From assembly GCA_903876875.1 (NCBI GenBank), contig CAIRBT010000056.1, positions 1 to 64,000 on the forward strand: a stretch of DNA of 64,000 nucleotides. Direction: 5' to 3'. The DNA comes from an uncultured Geobacteraceae bacterium. GTDB lineage: Bacteria > Desulfobacterota > Desulfuromonadia > Geobacterales > Pseudopelobacteraceae. The notes under the pieces were generated by a model. The model worked only from the letters and a program-made list of their open reading frames with translations, was not told the DNA's origin and ran no database searches. Positions 26,800-35,618 of this stretch are shown here, in pieces. The position numbers and the translations under genes were made by a program. Numbering within the stretch: position 1 is the stretch's first letter; each line of letters starts with the position of its first letter.

Positions 26800-27612
26800 T
26801 CACCATACGGTCATGGCAGCGTATCCCACCACCCGTTCATTATCGCCGGTCACGTCACCACTGGTGGCATAGGCAATCAGCTCTGTCTGCTTCGCCCCCC
26901 CGGTCAGGGCGGCCTCAATCATGACGGTGGCCGGCATCACACCGCACATGGTAATCCGGTTACTCTGGCAGACCTCAAGGAGCCCCTTGCCATCCAGAAC
27001 CACGGCCCGGTCCAGTGCCAGCTGATCCTTCTGCCGGGCCAGGGGAGCCGCTTCGTAATGGCTCATGTCCGAACTGGCGACAATAAGCACCTCCGAACCA
27101 TACTCGGCAATGGCGGCGGCAATCCCCCTGCCAATCTCACAGAGGGCTCCATAGGGGCCATGGCCCAGGCAGAGGGCGGCAATGGTCACATCGGAGCGCA
27201 GGTACTGGAGAAACGGCAACTGAACCTCCAGGGAGTGCTCACGCTGATGGGCAACGGTGTCGGTCGTCAGATAGGGGGTATGTTTGAGCAGCAGCGAGTT
27301 GAAGCGGCCATTGACAGGGGTAGTACCCAGAGGGGTGAGCCATTCCCCCTCAGGATAGAGGGCGGCGGCTGCCCCCGCACCATGGTGGTTGGGGCCGATG
27401 ATCAGCACCGTATCGGGAATGGTTATTCGCGAGAAGAGCCGACCGGCCACCCCCCCCGAATAAACGTACCCGGCATGGGGGGAGATAACCCCCAGCACCG
27501 GAGCGGGAGCAACCGTCCGGTTATCCGGCATCAATTGTAACAGTGCGGTACGGAGAGACGTTTCGGTGCCGGGATAAAACTGCCCGGCGACGGCGGGTTG
27601 TCGTTGTAGCAT
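26800..27612 (-). CDS. amrB: AmmeMemoRadiSam system protein B (MEMO1 family)
   Basis: RQPAVAGQFYPGTETSLRTAL, GVISPHAGYVYSGGVAG, IGPNHHG, HSLEVQLPFLQYL, SSDMSHYE. Confidence 0.92.
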   Translation of the reverse strand: MLQRQPAVAGQFYPGTETSLRTALLQLMPDNRTVAPAPVLGVISPHAGYVYSGGVAGRLFSRITIPDTVLIIGPNHHGAGAAAALYPEGEWLTPLGTTPVNGRFNSLLLKHTPYLTTDTVAHQREHSLEVQLPFLQYLRSDVTIAALCLGHGPYGALCEIGRGIAAAIAEYGSEVLIVASSDMSHYEAAPLARQKDQLALDRAVVLDGKGLLEVCQSNRITMCGVMPATVMIEAALTGGAKQTELIAYATSGDVTGDNERVVGYAAMTVW

Positions 27613-27626
27613 CGTTCCCCCTTTAT

Positions 27627-28232
27627 TCAGTCAAACGGCAGGTCACTCTCAACCGGCACCGGTTTTCCCGGCTCCAGTTGCAGCTCTTCCTGACGTTCAT
27701 AGAGCGGTTGTTCATCCAATGCCTTGATCTCTTTCAGTGTTGGCAGGGATTTCAGATCTTTCAGTCCGAAAATCTCCAGAAACTGTTTGGAAGTTCCATA
27801 AATGAGTGGCCGTCCCGGTATGTCTTTCTTGCCGAGGATACGCACCAGGTTTTTCTCCAGCAATGACTTGAGAACACCGCCGCAATCAACCCCCCGCAGA
27901 TGTTCCACCTCGGCACGGGTCACCGGCTGCCGGTAGGCGATAATGGCCAGGGTTTCCAGGGCCGATTGGGAAAATTTGGCCGCTCGGGACTTGATATGAC
28001 GGGTAATGTAGCTTTGCAGTGATGGTGGAGTTCTGAACTGCCAGCCACCGGCCACTTCTACCAGTTCGAAGCCCCCTCCCCGCCCCTGATGCTGGTCAAC
28101 CAGCTCGGCCAAAGTAGTTTTAATGACACTCCGTTCAAATTCGGTCAGCAGATCACAGAGACGGTCCAGGGAAAGGGGGGAGTCGGCGGTAAAAATGATA
28201 CTTTCGATAATGGCAGACAGTTCACTGCTCAT
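27627..28232 (-). CDS. scpB: Segregation and condensation protein B
   Basis: AIIESIIFTADSPLSLDRL..., ALETLAIIAYRQPVTRAEVEHLRGVDCGGVL. Confidence 0.94.
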   Translation of the reverse strand: MSSELSAIIESIIFTADSPLSLDRLCDLLTEFERSVIKTTLAELVDQHQGRGGGFELVEVAGGWQFRTPPSLQSYITRHIKSRAAKFSQSALETLAIIAYRQPVTRAEVEHLRGVDCGGVLKSLLEKNLVRILGKKDIPGRPLIYGTSKQFLEIFGLKDLKSLPTLKEIKALDEQPLYERQEELQLEPGKPVPVESDLPFD

Positions 28233-29038
28233 TCGGATTCAACCTCTGAAGAATCGGCGGCGACCGCCGGAATGAACCAGATGGAGCCATGCTCGCTCCC
28301 CTGAAAGATGCGGATCAGCTTGAGACGGCACAGTTCAAGCAGTGCCAGAAAGGAGACAATGACCCGTTCACGGGTGAAATCGTCCCGCACCAGATCGTCA
28401 AACTGCACCATTTCCCGTTCCTGAAGCAGGGACAGAATTTCATTAATACAGTCGGCAATGCTCAGCGTTTCACCAGGGGCCACATCGTGGAAACTTTCGA
28501 CCGGAATCCGTTGCAGCAGCAGCCGAAAGGCATCCACCAGCTCAAACAGAGTCACTTCAAGGGGCCCTTCCACATTCTGGGCCGCCGTAAGGAGCGGATC
28601 GGCGGCGGTACGAACGAACACTTCTCTCCCCAGCAGTGCCCGTGCCCCGATAACCATGCCCGCTTCCTTGTACTGCTGATATTCCAGCAACCTGCGGACC
28701 AGCTCGTTCCGGGGATCGACCTCTTCCGCATCGGGCTCCTCCTGCTCGTCGAGGGGGAGCAGCTGCCGGGACTTTATCTGCAACAGGGTGGCCGCCATGA
28801 CCAGAAAATCCCCCGCCACCTCCAGATTCAGCTCCTTCATGATCTTGATAAAATCCAGATACTGGCGGGTGATGACCGCAATGGAGATATCACAGATATC
28901 CAGTTCATTCTTTTTAATCAGATGAAGCAGCAGGTCCATCGGCCCGTCAAACTTTTCCAGATGGACGCTGTACTGTTCATGAAAACCATCCAGCAGTGGC
29001 AGGTTTTCATCCTGACGATGGTGCGGTGCCGACGACAT
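28229..29038 (-). CDS. scpA: Segregation and condensation protein A
   Basis: YSVHLEKFDGPMDLLLHLIKKNELDICDISIAVITRQYLDFI. Confidence 0.95.
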   Translation of the reverse strand: MSSAPHHRQDENLPLLDGFHEQYSVHLEKFDGPMDLLLHLIKKNELDICDISIAVITRQYLDFIKIMKELNLEVAGDFLVMAATLLQIKSRQLLPLDEQEEPDAEEVDPRNELVRRLLEYQQYKEAGMVIGARALLGREVFVRTAADPLLTAAQNVEGPLEVTLFELVDAFRLLLQRIPVESFHDVAPGETLSIADCINEILSLLQEREMVQFDDLVRDDFTRERVIVSFLALLELCRLKLIRIFQGSEHGSIWFIPAVAADSSEVESE

Positions 29039-30018
29039 CAGAATTTAAGCGCCCCGCGTACCTCGGTCATAACCGCATCGGAGATGACAGAGGCTTTTTT
29101 ACTCCCCTCCCGCAGCAGCTCATCGATAAAATCGGGGGAGGCAGCCAACTCCTCCCGTCTGGCCCGGAAGGGTGCCAAACGTTCGTTCAGATGGGCGGCG
29201 AGGATATTCTTGCACTCAACACAGCCGATCGTGGCATTGCGGCAGGCCGGAATGATTTCATCCCGTTTTTCCTCCGGCACATAGATGCGGTGCAGATTAA
29301 AGGCGACACAGACCTCCGGGTCACCCGGATCAGCCTTCCGCACCCGGTTGGTATCCGTCACCATGGATCTGATCTTTTTGTCTGTTTCTTCAGCTGAATC
29401 AGATAGATAGATGGAGTTGTTGTATGATTTACTCATCTTCCGGCCATCGAGCCCCGGCAGTTTGGGAGTTTCGGTCAGCAGTGCCTCCGGTTCGGGGAAC
29501 ACCGCGCCGTAGAGGTGGTTGAAGCGGCGGGCGATCTCACGGGTAATTTCCAGATGGGGAAGCTGATCGTGCCCCACCGGAACCCGGGTCGCCTTATAGA
29601 GGATAATGTCAGCCGCCATCAGCACCGGGTAGCCAAGAAAACCAAAGGTGGTTAAATCCCTTTGTTCAATATTATCGAGCATTTCCTTATAGGTCGGATT
29701 ACGCTCCAGCCATGACACCGGGGTAATCATGGAGAGGATCAGATTCAGCTCGGAATGATGGGGCACCAGACTCTGTCGGAACACCGCACACTTTTCCGGA
29801 TCAAGGCCAAAGGCAACCCAGTCAAGCACCATCTCCCGAATACTCTGGGCGATGCCCGATGTATCGGCATATTCAGTGGTCAGTGAATGCCAGTCAGCCA
29901 CAAAAAAGAAACAGTCATAGGAATCCTGCATCTTCACCCAGTTTTCCAGTACTCCGTGATAATGTCCGATATGCAGCCTACCGCTCGGTCTCATGCCGCT
30001 GACAACCCGTTGTTTCAT
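29038..30018 (-). CDS. trpS: Tryptophanyl-tRNA synthetase
   Basis: SGMRPSGRLHIGHYHGVLENW; GRKMSKSYNNSI. Confidence 0.97.
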   Translation of the reverse strand: MKQRVVSGMRPSGRLHIGHYHGVLENWVKMQDSYDCFFFVADWHSLTTEYADTSGIAQSIREMVLDWVAFGLDPEKCAVFRQSLVPHHSELNLILSMITPVSWLERNPTYKEMLDNIEQRDLTTFGFLGYPVLMAADIILYKATRVPVGHDQLPHLEITREIARRFNHLYGAVFPEPEALLTETPKLPGLDGRKMSKSYNNSIYLSDSAEETDKKIRSMVTDTNRVRKADPGDPEVCVAFNLHRIYVPEEKRDEIIPACRNATIGCVECKNILAAHLNERLAPFRARREELAASPDFIDELLREGSKKASVISDAVMTEVRGALKF

Positions 30019-30097
30019 GGTAAAACGCTCCTTGTGTCCGGTTGGTCTCTTCTGATACAGTGCATCTACGACACTCTGACAAAGAATGGAAATTTAC

Positions 30098-30562
30098 ATG
30101 AACCGACCTAAAATTGAAACCAAAATCATGAATCCGTTAATCGGCAGCAGCATTCCGCTCCCCTCCTACGCCACACCGGGGGCCGCCGCCATGGATCTGC
30201 GCGCCTGCCTGGAAGCGGCAAAAACCGTTCAACCGGGGGAAACCGTACTGATTCCCAGCGGCATCGCCATCAGCATCCACGATCCCGGCCTGGTGGCACT
30301 GCTGGTCCCCCGCTCCGGTCTCGGCATCAAGCATGGCATCGTACTGGCCAACACCATCGGGGTCATTGATTCCGACTACCAGGGTGAAATCGGCATCGGC
30401 ATCGTCAACCGGGGCAGTGCGCCCTACAGCATCGAACCGGGGGAGCGGATCTGTCAGATGCTCTTCGTACCGGTTCACCAGGCGGTTCTGTCGATAGTTG
30501 ACGAGTTCAGTCAGGAGAGTGAACGGGGCACCGGAGGGTTTGGTTCAACGGGGAGCCGGTAG
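30098..30562 (+). CDS. dut: dUTP diphosphatase
   Basis: [57 protein letters not shown]. Confidence 0.97.
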   Translation: MNRPKIETKIMNPLIGSSIPLPSYATPGAAAMDLRACLEAAKTVQPGETVLIPSGIAISIHDPGLVALLVPRSGLGIKHGIVLANTIGVIDSDYQGEIGIGIVNRGSAPYSIEPGERICQMLFVPVHQAVLSIVDEFSQESERGTGGFGSTGSR

Positions 30563-30947
30563 GGAAGTTACTATTCATGCCGCTGAAAGCTTTCTCAGTA
30601 ATAATTCGTTTTTGTCCAGGAACTCCGGACGAAAATTGACTAAACATCCCATCGTATAACTTCCATATTAGACACGTTTTTATGGAAATCCCAACTTGAA
30701 ATCCGTATTGAATAAACAAAAATTCTGATACTGGATCGGGAGGATTACGCAATGGCTGGAACAAGAGCCGAAACAAAAAAATGCATAACAAAAAATATGA
30801 TCCCATATCAAAGCCACCTCAGCGACTTTCGAAAGCAGATCGATTACTACTGGACAGCCTGGAACCAAACCGGTCTTGATGTTTTTAAAAATATAACCAC
30901 TGGCAAGCCACTCTATCCTGTCGATACACATATCTCTACACCCGTAA

Positions 30948-32471
30948 CTATTCAAACACCACCGTACCGCCAAAAGCCTTCTCAAACAGATCCTTTTTGG
31001 CCGTTCCGCCAAACAGCTCCACGGAAATATCTTCCGTACCGAGCAGTTTCATACTGAATTCCGTGCCGGTTTTTTTCAGGGTCACCACCTCAACCAGCCC
31101 GCTCCGACGCCGGTCAAGCCCATCGGCCAGACGAAGAATCCCCCCTAACCGGCAGACGATCTGCTGATCCTTTTCCTCAAGAGCTGCGTACTCCGCGTGC
31201 TTTTTCTTCGGCAGAGATTTCCGGTGATAGCGGGCAATCAGTGCCACCATCTCCCGTTCACGAGGTGAAAAACCAAACAGGTCGGCGTGACGGATCAAAT
31301 GGTGGGAATGTTTGTGGTGGCTGTTGTAGCTTATAAAATAGCCAATATCATGAAGTAGCGCCGCCCCCTCCAACAGCTTTCGCTCCCCCTTTTTCAGGCC
31401 GTACTCCCGTGCCATGGCGTCGAATATGCTGAGGGAAAGGGTGGCAACGTGGCGGGAATGGGGTTCATCGAAGTGACATGACCGGGCAAAGTCCACTATG
31501 GCCGCCTTCCAGGTGCGGGGGGAGTTGCTTTCCGGGAGCAGATTAAGCTGTTTCATGGAGCGTATCAGCAATCCTTCCCGGATACCCCGCTCGTTGACCA
31601 GCAGCATATTGGCGGTAAAAAATTTCATTAACTCATCAATGACCACCAGGCCTCCAACAATAATATCAGCCCGATCCGGGTTGAGTCCCGGTACACTCCG
31701 CACCCCCTTGGTATCTTTACGCACCAACATGGCCAGGAGATGAACCACTTCAGAGCGGAGCACTTCAAACCCCTGGGTGGTCGTATAGTGACGCTTCCGC
31801 ATATTCATTACCATCTGCGCCAGCGAAGTAATGGTACCGCCTGAGCCGATCAGGGTTTGAACCACCGGACGGTCACCGGGAAAGGCCTTCTTCAGTTCGG
31901 AGCGGACAAAACGCTTCAGGGCCATCAGCTCCTGAGCACGTGGCGGATCGGACTTGAGGAACCGGTCGGTCATCCGCACCGCTCCCAATTCCAGGGAGAC
32001 AGCATTTTCAACATGATTGGCAACAGCAGTCATGATTTCCAGACTACCACCACCAATATCGACGATAAGATACCGTTTGCCGCTCATATCAAAATTATGA
32101 CGAACCGACAGAGCAACCAGCTCAGCCTCCTCTTCACCGCTGATAACCCGAATTTCCCGCCCCAGGGCCTCGTTCAATACGATCACCAACTCGCCTCCGT
32201 TGGCGGCACTCCTCACCGCGCTGGTGGCAATGGCCTCAACTTCGGTCACATTGAGACCGTCAAGCAGTTTCCGTATCCGGAGCATGGCCTCCAGGGCGCG
32301 GGCAAAGGGAGCCGGAGCAATGACCCCGCTTGCCGCCAAATTCTCACCAAGCCGCACCGTGGCTTTCTCGTCGTCAAGCACAAGGTATCTTCCCCGCTGA
32401 TCAACCTCCACCACGATACAGCGAATCGAGTTGGTACCGACATCAATGGCTGCAATTCTGGTTTTTTCCAT
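30948..32471 (-). CDS. ppx: Ppx/GppA family exopolyphosphatase
   Basis: IAAIDVGTNSIRCIVVEV, VIVDIGGGSLEI-like motif (YLIVDIGGGSLEIM), HD-like C-terminus LLHDIGYFI. Confidence 0.94.
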   Translation of the reverse strand: MEKTRIAAIDVGTNSIRCIVVEVDQRGRYLVLDDEKATVRLGENLAASGVIAPAPFARALEAMLRIRKLLDGLNVTEVEAIATSAVRSAANGGELVIVLNEALGREIRVISGEEEAELVALSVRHNFDMSGKRYLIVDIGGGSLEIMTAVANHVENAVSLELGAVRMTDRFLKSDPPRAQELMALKRFVRSELKKAFPGDRPVVQTLIGSGGTITSLAQMVMNMRKRHYTTTQGFEVLRSEVVHLLAMLVRKDTKGVRSVPGLNPDRADIIVGGLVVIDELMKFFTANMLLVNERGIREGLLIRSMKQLNLLPESNSPRTWKAAIVDFARSCHFDEPHSRHVATLSLSIFDAMAREYGLKKGERKLLEGAALLHDIGYFISYNSHHKHSHHLIRHADLFGFSPREREMVALIARYHRKSLPKKKHAEYAALEEKDQQIVCRLGGILRLADGLDRRRSGLVEVVTLKKTGTEFSMKLLGTEDISVELFGGTAKKDLFEKAFGGTVVFE

Positions 32472-32528
32472 ACACCCCTCCCCGTCTGTCTCTTCTCCTC
32501 ACTATGCATCAATTCGCGTTAAATGAAA

Positions 32529-32552
32529 AGGCGAAGCCGGTGGGCTTCGCCT
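32529..32552 (-). terminator. Hairpin, possible terminator
   Basis: AGGCGAAGCC-GGTG-GGCTTCGCCT perfect 10-bp stem, short T-run on minus strand. Confidence 0.55.
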
Positions 32553-32690
32553 GAGAAGAATACTCCAGAAGGGTGTCTTCTACGGATCGGTAAATTGAGA
32601 TGAAATGGCACTTTCTTTGAACAAGTTACCGTCACAATTTCAATCTAAAAAGCGCGGGTACCTCGTCTCGTGCCTCTGCCCTTCGAGGAG

Positions 32691-32846
32691 AAAGTCACCA
32701 CCCCGTCAGGCTGCGCCTGCCACCCCTCCATGGGAGGGGAATTGTGGCAAGTACAAGATATACTTGAGTTTACCAGACACAACAAACCAGAAAACAAAAA
32801 TCCCCCCCCGTGGAGGGGTGCCCCGCAGGGGCGGGGTGGTCGCTTT
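32691..32846. mobile_element. MITE/REP-doublet-like element with GC-rich terminal inverted repeats
   Basis: AAAGTCACCACCCCG...CACCCCTCCATGGGAGGGGA inversely matches TCCCCCCCCGTGGAGGGGTGCC...CGGGGTGGTCGCTTT; no coding content. Confidence 0.6.
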
Positions 32847-32994
32847 TGAACGAGAGCAATAAAGCGGCAGACCAGCATATATCACCCTTCGAAGATCATC
32901 TCTGGAACGAATTACGAGTTCACCTGATTTCAAAAGTATGGTGTCCCCGGAATTTTCTGTGTAAAGCGGCTATCACAACGTCTTCAACAGCTCA

Positions 32995-33552
32995 TCACTT
33001 CTGTTTTTTCTGCTTAAGTAACAATTTCAAACCCTGAACATCCTTCGTTACCGATTTGAGATTTTTCTCGATACCGATTACTTTCAGACGCAGTTCAGTG
33101 ATCTGGACTGCCAGCATTTCGTTGGACGGTATCTCCTTATCCTTTGCAATGACCGGCACAACAGGAGAGGCGGTTTCCGGGGTGGTCGCTATTTCTTTTA
33201 CGACAGAAGCCTCTCCTGCCACTGCCACTGCCACTGGTACTGCCACTGGTGCTGCCGCTGTGGCAAATGTTACCGGCGAGATAGCCCATCCGCCGACATA
33301 TCCAGAATAACGACCATCTTCCGATTGTACTTTCACCCAACCACCGGAACAGCGATCCTCCGCAATAACGGTCATACCCTTGACCAGGTTGGTGATGACA
33401 CGAGCTTTTCTGGCCGGTTTTTGCCTGAGCCGTAACTCGGAAACAGTAACCGTACAAATTTCCCGTGCTGAGACGGACTCCACAAAGACCAACATACCGA
33501 TACATATAAGGATTACGGACAACACACGATAACATGCCATTATCTTCTTCAC
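32995..33552 (-). CDS. SH3-domain (bacterial type) secreted protein
   Basis: Signal peptide; CTVTVSELRLRQKPARKARVITNLVKGMTVIAEDRCSGGWVKVQSEDGRYSGYVGGW. Confidence 0.83.
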   Translation of the reverse strand: MKKIMACYRVLSVILICIGMLVFVESVSAREICTVTVSELRLRQKPARKARVITNLVKGMTVIAEDRCSGGWVKVQSEDGRYSGYVGGWAISPVTFATAAAPVAVPVAVAVAGEASVVKEIATTPETASPVVPVIAKDKEIPSNEMLAVQITELRLKVIGIEKNLKSVTKDVQGLKLLLKQKKQK

Positions 33553-33610
33553 ACTGAACCTCCCACATGAGACTAAAACTGCATTCTCTCATAAATCACT
33601 TTAAAATAAA

Positions 33611-33656
33611 ATACCACATAATTCTGTCAGAATAAACTGACAGAATTATGTGGTAT
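33611..33656. other. 20-bp perfect palindrome with 6-nt loop
   Basis: ATACCACATAATTCTGTCAG-AATAAA-CTGACAGAATTATGTGGTAT. Confidence 0.95.
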
Positions 33657-33684
33657 ACATGTAGGTAAAAAGAGGGAGGATAGC

Positions 33685-34431
33685 TTAGTAGACGACAGGA
33701 TCCGGGGAGTCGATCATCGGATTCAGGCGGACGGCCAGTGAGAATAGGTAGGGATAATCGGTTTTCAGATGTTCCATATATCTGACCCATTCCCGGGACA
33801 GATAACCAAATACCCGCTTTATGTCTCCGTTGATATGGTCAATATCACTCTGTGGCATATTATCAAAGGAGTCACGGGCTTCAAGCTCCTCTACCAGATG
33901 GAACACTGACCAAAGCAGATCGGTAAACTCTTCATGCTCAAGAAGGTTTTGGTTTTCCAACAAACTGACCAGAAAACCACGCTTTTCAATCATAAATTTT
34001 TTTAATATCACTTTCTCACAGTGACTCGATTCTATGGTGATGGGGCATTTTTGCAGATATTCCACCGCAGCGTTATAATCCCGCTCCTTCCAGGAACCAT
34101 CCACCCGCAAGTGCCGCTTTAACTCATCACACCCGGAGACATAGACCGAAAGCTCCCTGAGCAGGCGGTTTCCGATTTCACTGAAAAACACGCCGATAAC
34201 CATATTCAGTTTTCTCATGATGGCGTGGCGCTCTCTCTCCTTAAGCACACGCTCAATCATCAGGGTAACAATGATTACGTAAATAGGCAGAAATGCAATA
34301 TTGCCCAGAAACCAGATGGCTAACTCCTTCGCACTTCCCAACAAAAGATAGTCAAGGGAATAAAAGAAAAGCGAGACGGAAAAAAGGGTAGATACCATGA
34401 GTTTCTTATTCAAAATCAGCTTGCGAAGCAC
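33685..34431 (-). CDS. Hypothetical membrane protein (two N-terminal TM segments)
   Basis: 248 aa ORF, KLMVSTLFSVSLFFYSLDYLLLGSAKELAIWFLGNIAFLPIYVIIVTLMIERVLKERERHAIMRKL. Confidence 0.75.
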   Translation of the reverse strand: MLRKLILNKKLMVSTLFSVSLFFYSLDYLLLGSAKELAIWFLGNIAFLPIYVIIVTLMIERVLKERERHAIMRKLNMVIGVFFSEIGNRLLRELSVYVSGCDELKRHLRVDGSWKERDYNAAVEYLQKCPITIESSHCEKVILKKFMIEKRGFLVSLLENQNLLEHEEFTDLLWSVFHLVEELEARDSFDNMPQSDIDHINGDIKRVFGYLSREWVRYMEHLKTDYPYLFSLAVRLNPMIDSPDPVVY

Positions 34432-34451
34432 GTGAATCCTCCAGAGTGGGA

Positions 34452-35618
34452 TTAATGTTCCCTGAGTGCATCGACAATTTTCAGTCTGCTGGCACGTATG
34501 GCCGGAATGACCCCGCCGACAAAACCCATGACAATCGAAAATATTAATGATTTAATTATAATATCAAAAGTTAAGGTAAAAGAAAAGGCCAGTTCTGAAA
34601 AGGTCTGCCAGTTCATGGTCGAGATGGTGATTAACTGCATGCATGAGGCACCAACAAGACCGCACATGCCACCGAAGAGTCCAAGCAGCAGGGCTTCCAC
34701 CAGAAAGGCCACTAGTACGCTGGAGCGGGGAAAGCCGAGTGCCCTGAGTGTACCGATCTCCCCCACCCTGTTGGCCACAGCAGCGTACATGGTTATCATG
34801 GCACCGATAATGGCACCAATGGAAAATATGATCGTCAGTGAGGTACCAAGTATTCTGAGGAATTTAGCCATCGCTTCCGACTGGTCACGATAATAGGTGG
34901 TTTCCCGCCGCACATCAACCGTCAGTCGGGGGTCGCCATCAAGCGTGGCCTTCACTCCGCCGAAATTGCCCCTGTCACGGAGCCGGAACGTCAGGGATGA
35001 ATAGACTGGACGGCGAAACGCCTGCATCAATTGGGTTGCATCGCCCCATATTTCCGAACTGAAACCGGTGGCTCCGGCATCAAAAACGCCAACCACGGTC
35101 CAGTCACGCATGCCAAAGTGGAGCGTTTCGCCGAGCCCCCCCCCTTTGAAGCGACGTGCAATACTGCTGCCGGCGATAATTTCTGCCGAACCGGGACGGG
35201 GCATTCGCCCTTCACTCAGTACGACCTGGGGACGCAGCTGAAGGGATACGTTCTGAATGCCCCGGATGACCACGTTGGCCGGCTTGTTGCTACCCCGTTT
35301 TGGGAGACTAATCAGCACAACCAACTCCTTGGCCAGCAGCGGTTCGCCGCTTGTTCCGGTGGCAATATCAGGCAGGCTCTCGACAATTGATGCCTGCAGC
35401 CGCTCCACCCCGCTCTGCACCTCGGAATTAGCCCCCTTGCGGGTTATGATAACATTTTCTTCCGAGCCGGTTTCAATGAGGGTTTTCTCCAGACCGGCAG
35501 ACAACATGAGTATTGAGGCAAAGACATAGACAACCAGGGCCATACCGGAGGCGGTTAAAAAGGTTGTTAATCTACGGGTAGACAGATTGCGATAGCTGTA
35601 GGAAAAAGGGAGTATCAT
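34452..35618 (-). CDS. ABC transporter permease, FtsX/MacB family
   Basis: YSYRNLSTRRLTTFLTASGMALVVYVF..., GTLRALGFPRSSVLVAFLVEALLLGLFGGMCGL; start placed at 35618 overlapping the pilS stop. Confidence 0.88.
   Translation of the reverse strand: MILPFSYSYRNLSTRRLTTFLTASGMALVVYVFASILMLSAGLEKTLIETGSEENVIITRKGANSEVQSGVERLQASIVESLPDIATGTSGEPLLAKELVVLISLPKRGSNKPANVVIRGIQNVSLQLRPQVVLSEGRMPRPGSAEIIAGSSIARRFKGGGLGETLHFGMRDWTVVGVFDAGATGFSSEIWGDATQLMQAFRRPVYSSLTFRLRDRGNFGGVKATLDGDPRLTVDVRRETTYYRDQSEAMAKFLRILGTSLTIIFSIGAIIGAMITMYAAVANRVGEIGTLRALGFPRSSVLVAFLVEALLLGLFGGMCGLVGASCMQLITISTMNWQTFSELAFSFTLTFDIIIKSLIFSIVMGFVGGVIPAIRASRLKIVDALREH

Noticed and set aside
25732-27540. 602-aa plus-strand ORF
   Set aside because: Antisense shadow across ubiD and the MEMO1-family gene; no recognisable domain.
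28289-29284. 331-aa plus-strand ORF
   Set aside because: Antisense to scpA/trpS.
29396-29412. AGATAGATAGATGG tetranucleotide repeat in trpS
   Set aside because: Very short and inside a conserved coding region; not a plausible phase-variation tract.
30752-31057. 101-aa plus-strand ORF between dut and ppx
   Set aside because: Overlaps the ppx 3' end by over 100 bp, has no recognisable domain and no clear ribosome-binding site.
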